Assembly (NCBI RefSeq): GCF_905220365.1
Contig: NC_061136.1
Coordinates: forward strand, 14,363,702 to 14,427,701
Length of the DNA: 64,000 nucleotides
From: Vanessa cardui
Taxonomy: Eukaryota; Arthropoda; Insecta; Lepidoptera; Nymphalidae
Direction of reading: 5' to 3'
A program made the position numbers and the translations under genes. The notes beneath the pieces were generated by a model. The model saw nothing but the letters and a program-made list of their open reading frames with translations, was not told where the DNA came from and made no database searches. Numbering within the stretch: the first letter of the stretch is position 1; each line of letters starts with the position of its first letter. Shown in pieces: positions 10,968 to 22,689 of this stretch.

Positions 10968-11145
10968 AATTGTATTTAACTAAAATGACTGTATTATTAA
11001 ATTTTGAATAAGAGTAACTACTGCGTTTCTTGCCGGTAGAATTGACTTTCAGAACCGGTGGTATCTTCATTTAATCTAGTTCTTAAATGACGATTCAAAA
11101 GTTCTTGTAAAAGTTTACTTGAATAAAGCATATTTTTATTTTGAA
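10968..11145 (+). mobile_element. LINE 3' tail (family D), copy 2 of a tandem pair
   Basis: Same family and same 5' truncation point as the copy 196 bp upstream (both begin AATTGTATT.AACTAA), with about 10% or more divergence and a small deletion in the TTCTTCTCGG region. Matching ends suggest a tandem duplication rather than two insertions. Confidence 0.6.
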
Positions 11146-12683
11146 TAGACAGCTATTTTAGTCTACATTGCAAATAAACGCTTTGTTACTAGGATCTGAA
11201 TCAATAGGGCGGCCCATCACGAACACTGCCGCGGGAGTCGGGGCGAGCATTATCCAATTTACCTTTGTAAATAACTTACACAAGCGCCCACGTCAGCGTC
11301 ACGTTTATTTTCAAAATATATAAAATTATTTAGACCTTGCTAACCACGTTTCAATATAATTCACAGCGAAAGCCTAAATTAACTGTGTATGCCTCACCAA
11401 GCTTAGAGCTTCTTCCACAACGCTACCCCAGTGTTCATTGCTTTTCCTTCACTCCCGAGTACAATATTTACATTAAAACAAACTAAAAACGTCAAATTAC
11501 TTGTGTAGTTATTATTTTTGTTGCTTGTTGGAATTTTCCGATAATTGAAACTCAGTTATCGACATTGAAGGCCAATGGCGGACGAATAAACTCCATAAAG
11601 AACAAACAGCACTTTTGTTTGTACAAAGTACAGTCATATCGATTTTCAGTTCTATGGAAATGACATGGCAATGTACACATACTAAGAATTCTGTATAATA
11701 TTTTATGAGCACCCGACAAATAGTAACAACCATTGATCTTGGTACGCGATAATATTCCTTAAAGTGTGACTTTTCCGTAATATCAAATTGCATTTTTACT
11801 TAGCAAGAAGAGTTAGATATCTAAATATGGTGCAATGTATATAAATTTGCATGATACACGAGTTTAGACTTGTGCCCCCGGCGGTAATATCAAATATTCA
11901 TAGAGTGCGTTCCACCCCACTCTCCCCTGCTGGCTTCGTCGTATGTTACGAGTAGCGCTGAACTTATTGCTATATAGTCTAATTTGTAACTAAAATTGTA
12001 CCTGGGAATTGAAAATGTAGTGAATATGTATTAAACTACGAAATGGAATGTTTTATGCTAGAAAATTTGGAATTTTATGTTCGACATATTCCCTTAACTG
12101 GGGTAAAAACTTAATTAAAATATAAAGAATATTAGAATATAAAGAATTAGTGAAATCCCTGGCGTTTGCACAAATACTTATTACAGAAATCAATACCCAG
12201 CGATAAGCTAGTACTATTGCCATAGTCAAACATTAATATTACTTTCTATGAATTTAAAAGAAACATGGAAAGCTTGTTACATATAATGAAAAACAGCTGT
12301 TAATACGTGTGTGGGCCAGTCGGTTCGTTAGAAGTTATCATCGTAATCTCATCCTACAGCCACTAACATCCGTCCAAGATTCTCGGTTTCAATTAGTTAA
12401 CCTAATGTCTCTCTTGTTTTTAATTTATGAGAACAAGCGTTGTTATTGTCATCCAGTATTTTTAGCATCTCAATACGTTCCACTGCACTATCACTTAGTA
12501 TTTTTCAAAGAATTATAATAGTATCGAATAAATATTGTCAACAAAATTCGGTCAACAAAAAAGTTGTCTGCTATTTGTATTCACTTGATGGTGATGTAAT
12601 GGTTGCAGTTTGATTCGGCTGCGGTTTTCGCAAATATGGCATTCAATGTTCACGTGGTCTACACCGATATAGAATTGAGCGTA

Positions 12684-12703
12684 ATTTTATTTTATTTTAT
12701 TTA
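12684..12703. repeat. (TTTTA)n microsatellite
   Basis: Four pentanucleotide units in AT-rich DNA. Confidence 0.7.
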
Positions 12704-13284
12704 GCGTAATATTATTATTTTCATTAAGTGTAAAATTAGTTCTTTCGTTTATGTACAAAAGTTAATTTTGCTTTATTTAAAAGGAACTTTGAATACAAAA
12801 AGCGCTTGTTATCATATATGACTGTATATTTGGTGGCGTACGAATATCAATAAGCGGATAGTCACAAGCAGTTGCTTTCCAGCAACGTGCTTGCGAGCCA
12901 AACGGGTGGGTTTTGGACGCAGCCTCAAACGTCAGCCAAACTCAAAACAAAAGCAGACTTCAGCAATTGAACTAGATAACATATATTTTCGAAATAAAAA
13001 TATTTCGTATATAAAATATACCCAAATAATTATAGAGGACTTAGATTTATAGACTATTTGAGTTGGTAAAATTAAATCTATCATATAACCTTCATTAACA
13101 TGGAATAGGAAAATGTTAAGGAAAAAATAGCATTGGTAATTTCCAAATGTAAAATCACCAAACGGAAATAAATTATGCTTTACATCTAGGAAATGAAGTC
13201 GCACCGTAATTGCTGGCAACATTTATATTATAACGAGCAATGAATTGAGACTTACATAAAATTGTCGCATTAACGACATCTCAG

Positions 13285-13400
13285 TACAAGCTAAGTTGGT
13301 AATGTCGGCGGCACCTAATTGATGCAATTAGCGGAGACGGAGGAGCCGTACTTAGCGAATTATCCGAGACCTTTGAGAGCTGCTGAGAGGGAGGTCTGCG
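13285..13400. promoter_or_regulatory. Island with a palindromic homeodomain site
   Basis: CTAATTGATGCAATTAG (13315-13331) is a perfect 7-bp inverted repeat with a 3-bp spacer carrying two opposed TAATTG homeodomain cores. It sits in a GC-richer, non-repetitive block with GGCGGCACC and CCTTTGAGAG nearby. This is a typical layout for a developmental enhancer. Confidence 0.35.
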
Positions 13401-14682
13401 TTATACTATAATAGACAATTATATTTATATTTGATCGTAAATAATCACTTCATACTTAGTATTGTTTCAAAAATATTTTTGTAAGAGAATAATTTATTTT
13501 TTCTGTTATTGTAATGATAAGGGCTTGCTGGCCAGTAAATAGCTAACAATTCTAAATTTCGTGGACCATTATTCCATTTCCATGTCGGAATAGAACTTAT
13601 TCAGATATTTTATCAAAATTAAAAAAAAAAAACGTTAAATTGAACTTCTCGTTGGACAGATGTCACGAGAAGCCAAATGACCGAGGCTATTTCAAATCAA
13701 GCTTAACTGGCTCCACCATAAAACTTTACCTAATATACTATGACAGTCATGGCACAATGGCAGTATGAAGGTACAACGCCTTACACTGTATAGTATTCGT
13801 ATCACACATAAAATCATAAATAAAACTCAGTAGCGAGTCTGTGAGGGGTGAAGATTGCATTCCTTTGATCCGACGCCGATTGTTAAGCAACCTCTTTACA
13901 AGGTTATGTCGTTTTGCTTTCATTTGATTAACTTTATAACAGAAGAGCTTTTCAGAAACCAACAAATACTATATATCAATAATGTAAACAATTATATATG
14001 TTTTGTATGGAAGCGATCATCTTGCAACCTATATATATTGCTGTGTGTATTTAATGGGAGTTGACTATTTTATTCCCGTCACGATACTTGTATATTTACA
14101 CGGCTATGACGTCACCTCCCCCTCCTTTTCAATAATGAACAAATATTTGCAAATCGTTAGTTTTGTGCAAACACTGGATGCTATTGTGTTTCTTATGTCA
14201 AAGTTTGTAAAGGTTTTATTTACTTGCATTTTTATATTTTAGGGAGCAGTGTTTTGTTTCTTGACGTGTTGTTTTTGTTTAATCAATTATATTTGTTTTT
14301 ATTTTAAGGAGGCGCTTCTATTTCTATATTTAGAAAACATAAGAGTCTCTTTCTCATAAGTACGTAACTATTTTTTTTCCTACTTAATATTTTGTAGACC
14401 AATAAATCATTCAATTTTTAATGCGATATCGATATAATAATGTCCGCTTACTATATTCGAAACGCATATTGTATGTAGATGTATCGTAGGGTAAATTGTC
14501 TACGAAGCGTTTAATAAAAGCATCCTTTAAAAAACATTTTGTAAGATTCGATGTCGTATCATAATAACTTATAGGAATGACTTTATGAGCTCGTCGAAAC
14601 TCAAAACTGATCGGTTACTCATTTTAAATCTAGGCATCGAGATTTAAACATATTAATCGTTGCAATATAAATGTATCCTTAC

Positions 14683-14847
14683 CTGTGTCTTTCAGCTGAA
14701 GCGAGCCGACCTTGTTGGTGAGGTAGCCCTTGATGGAGCTGGCGACACGCGAGGGCGAAGCGGCTGCGGCGCCGCCTCGCAGCGCGCCCTGCAGCCGCCC
14801 GAGCAGCGCTCCCCCCTCGTCCTCCACCTTCAAGCCCCCAGGGGCGA
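14683..14847 (-). CDS. Internal coding exon, gene not recognised
   Basis: Minus-strand exon of 165 bp, 55 codons, bounded by a weak acceptor (GGGGCAG/TC) and a good donor (GACACAG/GTAAGG). Both flanking introns would be phase 1, so the exon can be skipped or included without a frame change. Its peptide is rich in Gly, Ala and Leu in the first half (around GALLGRLQGALRGGAAAA) and ends with a more ordered stretch, SSIKGYLTNKVGSLQLKD. About 43 of the 51 codons from GGC-TTG onward end in G or C, far above the local background. In the less GC-rich half, third positions are G/C in the minus frame in about 16 of 19 codons but in only about half of the codons of the competing plus frame, so the minus frame is the coding one. 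An in-frame stop lies just upstream (14876-14878), which forces a splice. I cannot name the protein; it may be a near-N-terminal or linker exon. The acceptor position is the least certain part. Confidence 0.7.
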
Positions 14848-15204
14848 CTGCCCCACGCGCGCGACAATAACAACACTACTTTTTAAAATTTTGTATATAT
14901 TTTGCCAGCCTTCGATTATCTTAACGTTAATTACAATTGAATATATTATTATACTTAATTAGCTCTACGGTTTAACGCTATCAGTGCATTTTTTGATATG
15001 TATGGGTTGATTGTAATTCAGTGGGCTTATTGCTCGCTCATGGTGCGCCGGAGGTTATTCTGAAACAATAATTACATACTTTAACTAGTGAATATTAGCT
15101 CGGGCATAAAATAATAAAACACTTTACTACAGATCAAATTGTACAACAAATACACTACGCATATAAACTGTAATATTACATTGATGTTTTTCTGTTTCCC
15201 TCAG

Positions 15205-15261
15205 CTACTGTTATTCCTAGTCCTGTGTAACAACGTGGAGTCGTACAACATTATTCACGAG
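15205..15261 (+). CDS. Candidate short coding exon (weak)
   Basis: A near-ideal acceptor (TTTTTCTGTTTCCCTCAG) precedes an open stretch beginning CTACTGTTATTCCTAG. It encodes a hydrophobic, signal-peptide-like run (LLLFLVL) followed by CNNVESYNIIHE. A possible but poor donor (CACGAG/GTTTTA) would give a 57-bp, 19-codon exon. About 11 of 19 codons end in G or C, above background but not decisive. The frame stays open to a TAA at 15393, although codon use there looks random at first. It is on the opposite strand to the exon 360 bp away, so it cannot belong to the same gene. It may be chance. Confidence 0.25.
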
Positions 15262-15285
15262 GTTTTATATTTTTGTACGCAAAGA

Positions 15286-15360
15286 AACGGAAGTCATAAA
15301 CAGAGAGTTTCCGCTCACAAGATGGCGACCGGAAGTGGTCGGAGGAGCGAGTTCCGGCGG
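15286..15360. promoter_or_regulatory. YY1/Pho-like and ETS-like motif cluster
   Basis: CAAGATGGCGACC (15318-15330) resembles the YY1/Pleiohomeotic site (ATGGCG core, GCCAT on the other strand). It abuts ACCGGAAGT (15328-15336), an ETS/GABP core. Two more ETS-like cores flank it: CGGAAGT at 15288-15294 and TTCCGG at 15352-15357. This YY1 plus ETS pairing is common close to transcription starts. No start site can be fixed from sequence alone. Confidence 0.35.
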
Positions 15361-16599
15361 CATACATCCGAAATCTCTCAACTTGAGACGTAATTTTTGC
15401 AAAACTTTTGCATAAATATAACACAAAACAGTTATATTTTCTTTATATCGTTGACACATGTATTACTGATTTCAATTGAATATTAAAATCGGTCGTGATT
15501 ATCTATTTATAATAGGCTGTAGTTACGTGTGGTACGATGTATGTAACAGAGAGTTGTATTCTTGAAAGCAAGTATCCCTATTATTTATGTTTCCAATAGT
15601 CGCATCAATTACAAAAACTCTTTCTCGAAGAATTATTATAAAAATGCTTTAAAAATATACCTTATTTAAAATAGAGTTCTAAATCAAATTATTTCTATAA
15701 ACTAAATTTCTTTCTTAATAAATTCTTCGATTACCAAAAATATATGCACATGTGCTTATTATTATATAAAACCTTAGTCCTTTGTCAATAAGTTTTAATT
15801 TACAAATACCCTTCGCTAATCAATATTAATAATGTAGTTTATTTATCAGTATATATATATAATGTTGACTAAAAAAAGCAGATTGCAGTAAGTTCAAAAT
15901 AATCTTAGTAGTAAACTGTTGTAAAAAAATAATACATTATATATATTTGGAAGACCTAATTAAATAATATTATTTACCATCTTCGTAAAGGTAAATTAAG
16001 ATATTGGGTGTATAATTCAAACTAATTGAAACAAGTAACGGTCGCGCCCAAACTGACCTTATTTTAACCACAACATTGAATTAAATTAAATTTTCTTAAA
16101 GACTTCTAATAAATTAAATTTCCTAATTAAAATTTGTACGTGAAATCGTCGTTTATTTATTTGTAAATTTTACTTGAGCCTTATATACTGGTCTCGTTGT
16201 GGTTATATACTGGTACTCTAACGTCTTCGAGGTAAGGCGGGCGGCAAAACTCCGCAATGCCGTAGCATTATCTGTAACGATTATTATAAGTTTCTCCTAC
16301 TCACTACTGTTCAGTTCGTTACATAATATATTTTATATGATATACTTAATGACGAGCTCCGTCATAAAATCACTAACTCTACCCGTCCCCCTCCCCCGCA
16401 CCCCGCTCACTCGCATGTACATTACGCAACATCTACATCTCACCGTTATATAACATTCACACAAATTCATTATCTATGTAATCCACGAAAAAACCACACA
16501 TAGAAAAAATTAACAAATTCGAGAACTCCAAATTCAAACGTAACGGTTACAAGAAAACAAAATGGCCGGATAATAGAGGATAAATATTAACCTTGTGTT

Positions 16600-16760
16600 G
16601 TTTGAGCGCGAGCTTGGCACACCTGAGTTTCGCGAGCCCAGACTGACTTCGGTCGGTCTGGCGGCCGAAGAGCCTTCGTAGTCATGCGCAGAGCCTCCGT
16701 TTCTCATTGGCTGGTGTCCCATTGTGACGTCATATTCTGCCATCCAATCGCGTGCTCCTG
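16600..16760 (-). promoter_or_regulatory. Promoter-like island: two CCAAT boxes around a CRE
   Basis: A GC-richer island in AT-rich DNA. It contains an inverted CCAAT (ATTGG, 16706-16710), a perfect palindromic TGACGTCA (16725-16732) and a forward CCAAT (16744-16748), with about 19 bp between successive sites. CATGCGCA, an NRF1-like half site, lies at 16683-16690. This arrangement is typical of NF-Y plus CREB/ATF core promoters. On the minus strand the sequence continues into CG-rich DNA with donor-like sites (AACTCAG/GTGTGC and ACACAAG/GTTAAT), so it could be a 5' exon of the gene whose exon lies at 14683-14847. Strand and gene link are inference. A plus-strand or bidirectional promoter is also possible. 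Confidence 0.5.
16638..16661 (+). other. 10-bp stem with a cUUCGg tetraloop
   Basis: CCAGACTGAC, then TTCG, then GTCGGTCTGG. Read as plus-strand RNA this gives ten pairs including one U-G wobble, closed by the unusually stable C(UUCG)G tetraloop. A second small dyad (CGAAG AGC CTTCG) follows at once. It sits inside the promoter-like island and could lie in a 5' untranslated region of a plus-strand transcript. Confidence 0.6.
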
Positions 16761-19700
16761 AATTTCATGTAGGTATAGGAGGCAAATGGGTCGATGGCTA
16801 AAAATAGGCTTGGGCGATGGCTATGGTCGATACGCCATCATGTATCGAAAATGTTCGTCTGAAATTGCTCGAATTTTGTAACTCTGTTACTTATGCGTCA
16901 ATCATTTTTGAAACGGATTAGAAATCGAATTAGCTTTTACGCGTGTACCTGAATATTATTTATGTGAAATTCTATTTTAAACTTCGTATATTGGCATTTT
17001 GTATTGTTGCTAGCCTACTGTTTAAAACAAAAGTTTTAATTATATTAACCACTAATAATTATTATTTTTTTATATTTTCGAAGTGTACTTATTACTATGT
17101 ATGTAGATCTGTCTATTTAGCGAATATTTTGATTGGACTTGCACAGCTTTCGAAACTCATTTTATCCAAACATAAAAAATAAGTTTATAATAAAAGTAAT
17201 TAGTACTATTTGGATCACACTGAGTCTTCATTACGGTACATAAGTGTTCAATCCTCTATACATTCGACCGCTCGCCCCCGAGAGCGCTCCATTTGGGTGC
17301 TTTCCAACACCACTTCGTCACACATTGCCACTCGAGGATTCGACTTTAAATCCTCATTAAAAACTTGAATCTTATTAAAGACAATGTTGAAGCTTAAAGA
17401 TTGAAGTCGTTTTGTTTATGATTTAATTATAATCAATGAAAAATTATATATGTATTTGTAAATAAAAAAAGTACATGTAATGTAATGTAATTACTCAACT
17501 AAGTAGCGGTTTCTTGTCAAGAATCTATAATCTAAATTATAAATGTTTTAACATAATACACACATAACTATTACAAAATTCTTACAATTTTTCTAGGTAG
17601 CTTAAGACAGACCACCCGATCACATGTAGTGTAGTGCCGTTGCTCATAGACATTAGAATCGTATGAACATTTAACCAATTTATACTTAACCAAGTCGCCA
17701 CCTGCCTCGGAAACTAACACGTTACGGGTACGTCTCTTTTGCATTTACACTGCACTCAACCTTCAAATCAGAATACGGCGATACGAAATATTTCCATTTG
17801 GTGGTAATATACTACCACTAAATATACCTGCTACTACATGAGCGGGTGGTATTTTAACAGATTTTGAATTATAGATAACATAATGTTATTCTAAGCTCAT
17901 AATTTTCGTTTTATAAAAACCGAATATCTTTATTGAAAAGTACATTTAAATTGCAAATGGTAGCAAATTGATCGAACGAACTTTTGAATTTTACAAAGTG
18001 ATTGGGGCGCCGGGAAATCCTGCTAAGTGGGACAGAAAACTTTAGTTCTGAATAATTTACTTAAACTGTGACAGCTAAGAGATAGCCACGATCAAGTTTT
18101 AAGAGGACAATTTAAATTTTATGGCACTTAATATTTTTTAATTTATCACAATTTTTTTTTATTATTTTAGAATGAGAAGCTAGGGATCCGTGTAAACCAG
18201 TTCGACACAAATATCACCATCGAAATATAAACGTCACATACGTTATGTGTGAATCAAATCTTCCAATTAAATTCCCGGTTCTACCCCCCTCACTATCTAT
18301 AAGGTTATTATTAAAAAACAAATCCAATTAACAAAGTAAATTTAATTATTCTTTTAGATAAATCACCTTTCTTATGAAAAATAACAATATAATTGGAATT
18401 TTACAAAATTAATAAATCACAGCTTAGAAAACAATTTCTTGACAGTGATATATCATACTTAACATTTTAAGGTGTACCTACAACATTTTACATGATAGGT
18501 ACGAAGTAAATTCTTAAAAAATAGAATTGATGAAATTATTATAAATATACGGATAAGCATCATAATTTCTTGTAAAGTAAGTAAATAATATAACTAGCAT
18601 GAAATTTTATCAGTAACAAATCTATATCATAACAATACTACGTTGCCACTAATGAACGTAATGATACGCTACAGTGTGCTACGATCTACGCTACGAAATT
18701 TCATCCTTCACACTATTTATTGGGTAAAAAACATGGACTAAAAAATTAGTATATTTTCATACAACATACGGACCTCCTGCAATAATACAATTTACCCAAA
18801 TAGTCAGTTGTGCTTGGTTGGGCCTTAACTCGTATTCTTAGAGTAAGATCCAACATTTCTACCCACTGGGCTACCGCTTCTCATATTGCCTTAAGAGTAT
18901 TCAAATTAATATTGTATATAAATTATTATACAATTATATAAATGTAAAAACATATATTATAATTGATATATGATTACATTAATTAAATACACTAACGAAT
19001 GGTGTAATTATACAGTAATGGTATCAAATAAGGTTTAAATTATATGGATTGTTCAAAATTTTCAAATATTCCTCATAGTTTGAGTTTGGCCTATGTACCA
19101 GAAAATATAAAAAGTTAATCCTTTACGCCTTATATTTGACTTGTTTGATAATTATCATTATAAACCCAATTGTATTTGCTTTTTGAATTGATATATATAA
19201 TTTGCCTGATAGATCATTAATTACATTTGTATACAATCGTAAGTATAATGTTGTGACAGACTTTATATGTAATTATGTATGTTAAAATATACTATAATGT
19301 TAATATATAGTACAATTTATGCTAGTAAAAAACCATTGCCTGATTCGTCACCAGTTGTCCAACACTATCCTCCCCGTTGACGTGATATCCTTTCGGGATT
19401 TAGACACTTACTATTTTTGGAATTTTCAATTTTAAAGGCGGGAAATGTGAGAGGTTATTTTGTTTTAATTTTACTGACGACAGATAGACAACTAGGAAAC
19501 ATGTAGTCATTTTTGAATGATTTTTATTATCAACTGTCATCTCTTTAAATTAGTAAATGAATATACTCAAATTATAACAATAATATTTGCAAATGTTTTT
19601 TAAGTTTTCACAAATAATGTAATTGAATGCTATATAGTATCTTGTATATACATACCATACGTACATATGTATGATACATATTGGAATGACAGAACGGGAC

Positions 19701-19961
19701 AAAACATCGACGCGTAATATAAATGGTATTACTCATGCTTTGCGTGCCATGCAGAAGTAAATATTGTTTATTCGTCAGCTTGTTAACTCGTAATAAATTG
19801 TTATTTTAGCGAAATACTGTTCTTACGTAAACGTATATCACCGCGACATAAAACAGCTGTGACAACTTTAAGTATAAATCATGTCGCAAGACCATAATCA
19901 GACTTCTGATATTTAATACGTTTATGCTTAGACTGCTTAGACTTTGTTCGCATGGAAGACT
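16761..19961. other. AT-rich non-coding stretch
   Basis: Apart from a SINE-head trace at 18838-18882, no repeat, exon or island is recognised. Very AT-rich toward 20 kb. Confidence 0.6.
18838..18882 (-). mobile_element. Trace of SINE head
   Basis: TAAGATCCAACATTTCTACC then CACTGGGCTACC resembles the tRNA-like head on the minus strand; nothing else remains. Confidence 0.25.
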
Positions 19962-21035
19962 TTTTATTTATTTATTTATTTATAAGGTTTGCTAGCGATT
20001 TTTACATCTTTTCATACTTAACTAGTTACATCTTAAATTATAATCATGCTCAGCATATGTAAAATCATATAAAAGCAAACACTACATGCATTTAAAATTC
20101 CATTCTTTAAAAATATTAGTTACGATAAAAAGTTTAAAGCGAGTTAATAACAATTTACAACAAAAAAAACAAATAACAACGCAAATTTATACATATTAAT
20201 ATAAATATAGCTTTCAATCATTATCAAATTTAAATTACATTTCAATTCAAATATTAATTATTTCATAAATTTTAAAATTAATAAATATTTTAGCTTTTAA
20301 TCTTTAACAATTTCTATAATTTTCTAGACCAAAAAAAAAAAAAACATAAATTTACTTATAGTACGTTATAAAATTCATTAAATATTCAATTTCAATCAAA
20401 ATTACATTAGTATTTAATAAAAAAATTAATTTACAATACAATGATTTAGAATGACTTCCATAATAAAATAGTGAAAATGAAATTAAACAAGAAATAATTC
20501 ATAATTATAAAAATATATCATGTAAAACAGAATAAAAACAAAGTATTTATCAGTATAACAAAAGAATACAAAGGAATTTAATTATTTTAAAATTTAAATA
20601 ACAATATAATTTAAGTAATATAATCAATATAATTCCCTTAATTGATTTAATAATGTAATAAAATTAATTTAATTAGTAAAACGTGAATCATTATTACACT
20701 TGACTGACTAGGTTGACAACTACTTTACGAAAGGCATCTGGCGGATATGAGTTAATATCAAGAGGTTGACTGAATTTATTGTATAATTTGCAAAATCGAG
20801 AAAAGCTGGAGTTGGCACCGAAGACTGTTCTAGTACGGGGGGGCACAAGTGGAGTAATGGTATGACGCGGATATCTAGTTGGTACTCTAAAATTAATTTT
20901 ACTTACTAAACTGGGGCAGTCTAATTGATTACGTACAATTTTATATAAAAATACTAGGTCAATTACGTCTCTTCTTTGGTCAAGGGTCATCATTTTAAAG
21001 TATTTCAGTCTATTCTGATATGAAATCACTGTTTT
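19962..21035 (-). mobile_element. 5'-truncated LINE with reverse-transcriptase C-terminus
   Basis: The minus strand carries an intact reading frame at 20694-21029 (about 111 codons) that matches the C-terminal region of Jockey-superfamily non-LTR reverse transcriptases. The visible family features are Y.NRLKYFKM, the RRDVIDLVFLYKI motif, INFRVPTRYPRHT and the terminal KLYNK. Some 700 bp of very AT-rich 3' UTR follow and end in an ATAAATAAATAAA tail near 19962-19982. The catalytic palm and the endonuclease are absent, so the copy was truncated at insertion near 21035 and is dead. The intact frame suggests it is not very old. The clade within the Jockey/CR1 group is uncertain. Confidence 0.75.
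20694..21029 (-). pseudogene. Reverse transcriptase C-terminal fragment of the LINE
   Basis: Open frame inside the LINE described at 19962-21035; it starts where the element is truncated, so there is no real initiation codon (the first codon is only the first ATG). It covers only the thumb/C-terminal part of the polymerase, without the YxDD catalytic motif. It ends with a natural stop before the element's 3' UTR. No frameshift is seen within it. Confidence 0.7.
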
Positions 21036-22020
21036 GTAAATCTTGACTTACTTGTATCATAAATAGGTTTGCTTATTCCGTCTGAATCAGTACCTGCCTA
21101 ATGATTTGTCTGTGATAGTTATGATAAGTCGTAAGCGCCAGACATTAAAATATGTCGAACGTTCCCTGTATTGAAAATATGTTCGCCGTATTGTTAATAT
21201 TTTATTTCGAAGAACATCGATAGATTATCAATATCAATGAAATAAGCTACGGTCCCCATTCACAAAGTGTAGCGAGCTAGTTATCGACCCAAGTGCACAT
21301 ACGACTCATGTGTATTTATTCTTATGTAAGTCATATTTGCAAATAGATTGAGAGACGGGTACGTAAAAGATAATATAGATAATATAGGTCCATGTTACAG
21401 AACAAGTGTCCAAAAGCAACTTCTGCCCTTTCAAGATATGTCGAAGTGTAACGCTGTCAACAAATTTCGAAGTGCGAATAAAGAAGAAAACATTCACTTT
21501 TTACCTTCTGAAATATACAACTTATGCACGACTTATATCCGCCTAACACGAAGAAAGGACTTGGAGAATTCTCATTTAGAATTTTTAAATCAAATAAGAA
21601 TGTGTGAAATCATTAACACTCAATAACAACCCACACTCACACAAGCAAGCCGCGCACGTCGTATTATTGGTGCATATTTGAACAATACCTTCATTGCGCT
21701 GTGAACTTGGCCCGCGCTCCACGCCGCGGCACGCAACGTCAGCGCGAACACGACTTCCACAGCTGTTGGCAGAACATTGATTTTCCGTGGCCAAGTATTT
21801 GCATATTCAGTTTTGTTATTCAAAAAAACATAGCTTTAATCCGTGCAGTTGCACGCTAACTATTATCTGTGATGAATACGGCTCTCTAACTTTATCACAT
21901 AAATGCTTCCGCAGGTTTTATTCTTTTCATAAACATATTTCCGTAAGCTTTCAAGCGATTTAAATGTCCGTTGGAGGTTATTATATAAAATATATACAAG
22001 TAAATGATAAAATGCTTCGA
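21036..22020. other. Non-coding stretch
   Basis: A frame open from about 21330 to 21626 encodes some 97 residues that I cannot relate to any family. A CG-richer patch at 21650-21780 is non-repetitive. Neither is convincing as a gene. Confidence 0.45.
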
Positions 22021-22290
22021 GCGCGTACATTTTAATCGACGATTGTGAGGTAAAGCTCAGACAAGCACTTTCCATGTGCTTAATTGTAAATTAATGTTTA
22101 CAATACATCTCAAGCTCGCCGGTGAAGGAAAAAGTCGTAAGAAAACCTGCATGTGTTTAATTTCAACAAAGTTCTGCCTCATATGAATCCAACCCGCATT
22201 GTAGCAACGTCTTGGAATATGCTCCTAACCTACTCCTCAAAGGGAGAGGGAGGCCTTAGCCCAGCAGTGGGAAATTTACAGTATGTTACT
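22021..22290 (+). mobile_element. SINE (Metulj-like), head degraded
   Basis: Starts within the tRNA-like head (CGCGTACATTTTAATCGACG) and runs to CCCAGCAGTGGGAAATTTAC. Many substitutions, so old. Confidence 0.65.
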
Positions 22291-22689
22291 AGGTAAATCA
22301 TAAAACGGGCTGAAACAAATATTCTCGATCTCTTAAAAATAATTTATTTATATATTAACCCGTAACAAGATTCATTAATGTTTCATGTCGATTCTTGGTT
22401 ATAAATTTACAGCTAATTAATCTATTAAAATGAATTATATACTTATAATTATGATTCAGAAAATACATTGTAACTTAACGAGTCTCTGATGAACAACACA
22501 CAATCTAACCCGACGATCTAGAAACTTGAGATTTCACCCAAAAAGGTTCACGCGTTAAGGGGTTCATCTGACGCGGTAAATTTGTTTGAAGATAGAAATG
22601 TAGATACCGGGGTCAAGGTTTGTGTTTATAAGAGTGTGTTATATCGGCTTTTACGCAAATTAATATCCTAAGAAAAGTATCTATGAATA

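Larger units (their letters stand above)
11146..14682. other. Non-coding stretch, probably intronic
   Basis: Unique AT-rich DNA with the homeodomain-site island at 13285-13400. If the exon at 14683-14847 belongs to a minus-strand gene, this is downstream intron. Reading frames of up to 96 codons are random in composition. Confidence 0.5.

Noticed and set aside
14660..14962. 100-codon plus-strand frame with an acceptor-like start
   Set aside because: It is the antisense shadow of the minus exon. Its third-position GC drops to about half where the minus frame stays above 80%.
21330..21626. About 97 open codons on the plus strand
   Set aside because: No ATG near the start, no protein family recognised, background composition and no convincing splice signals.
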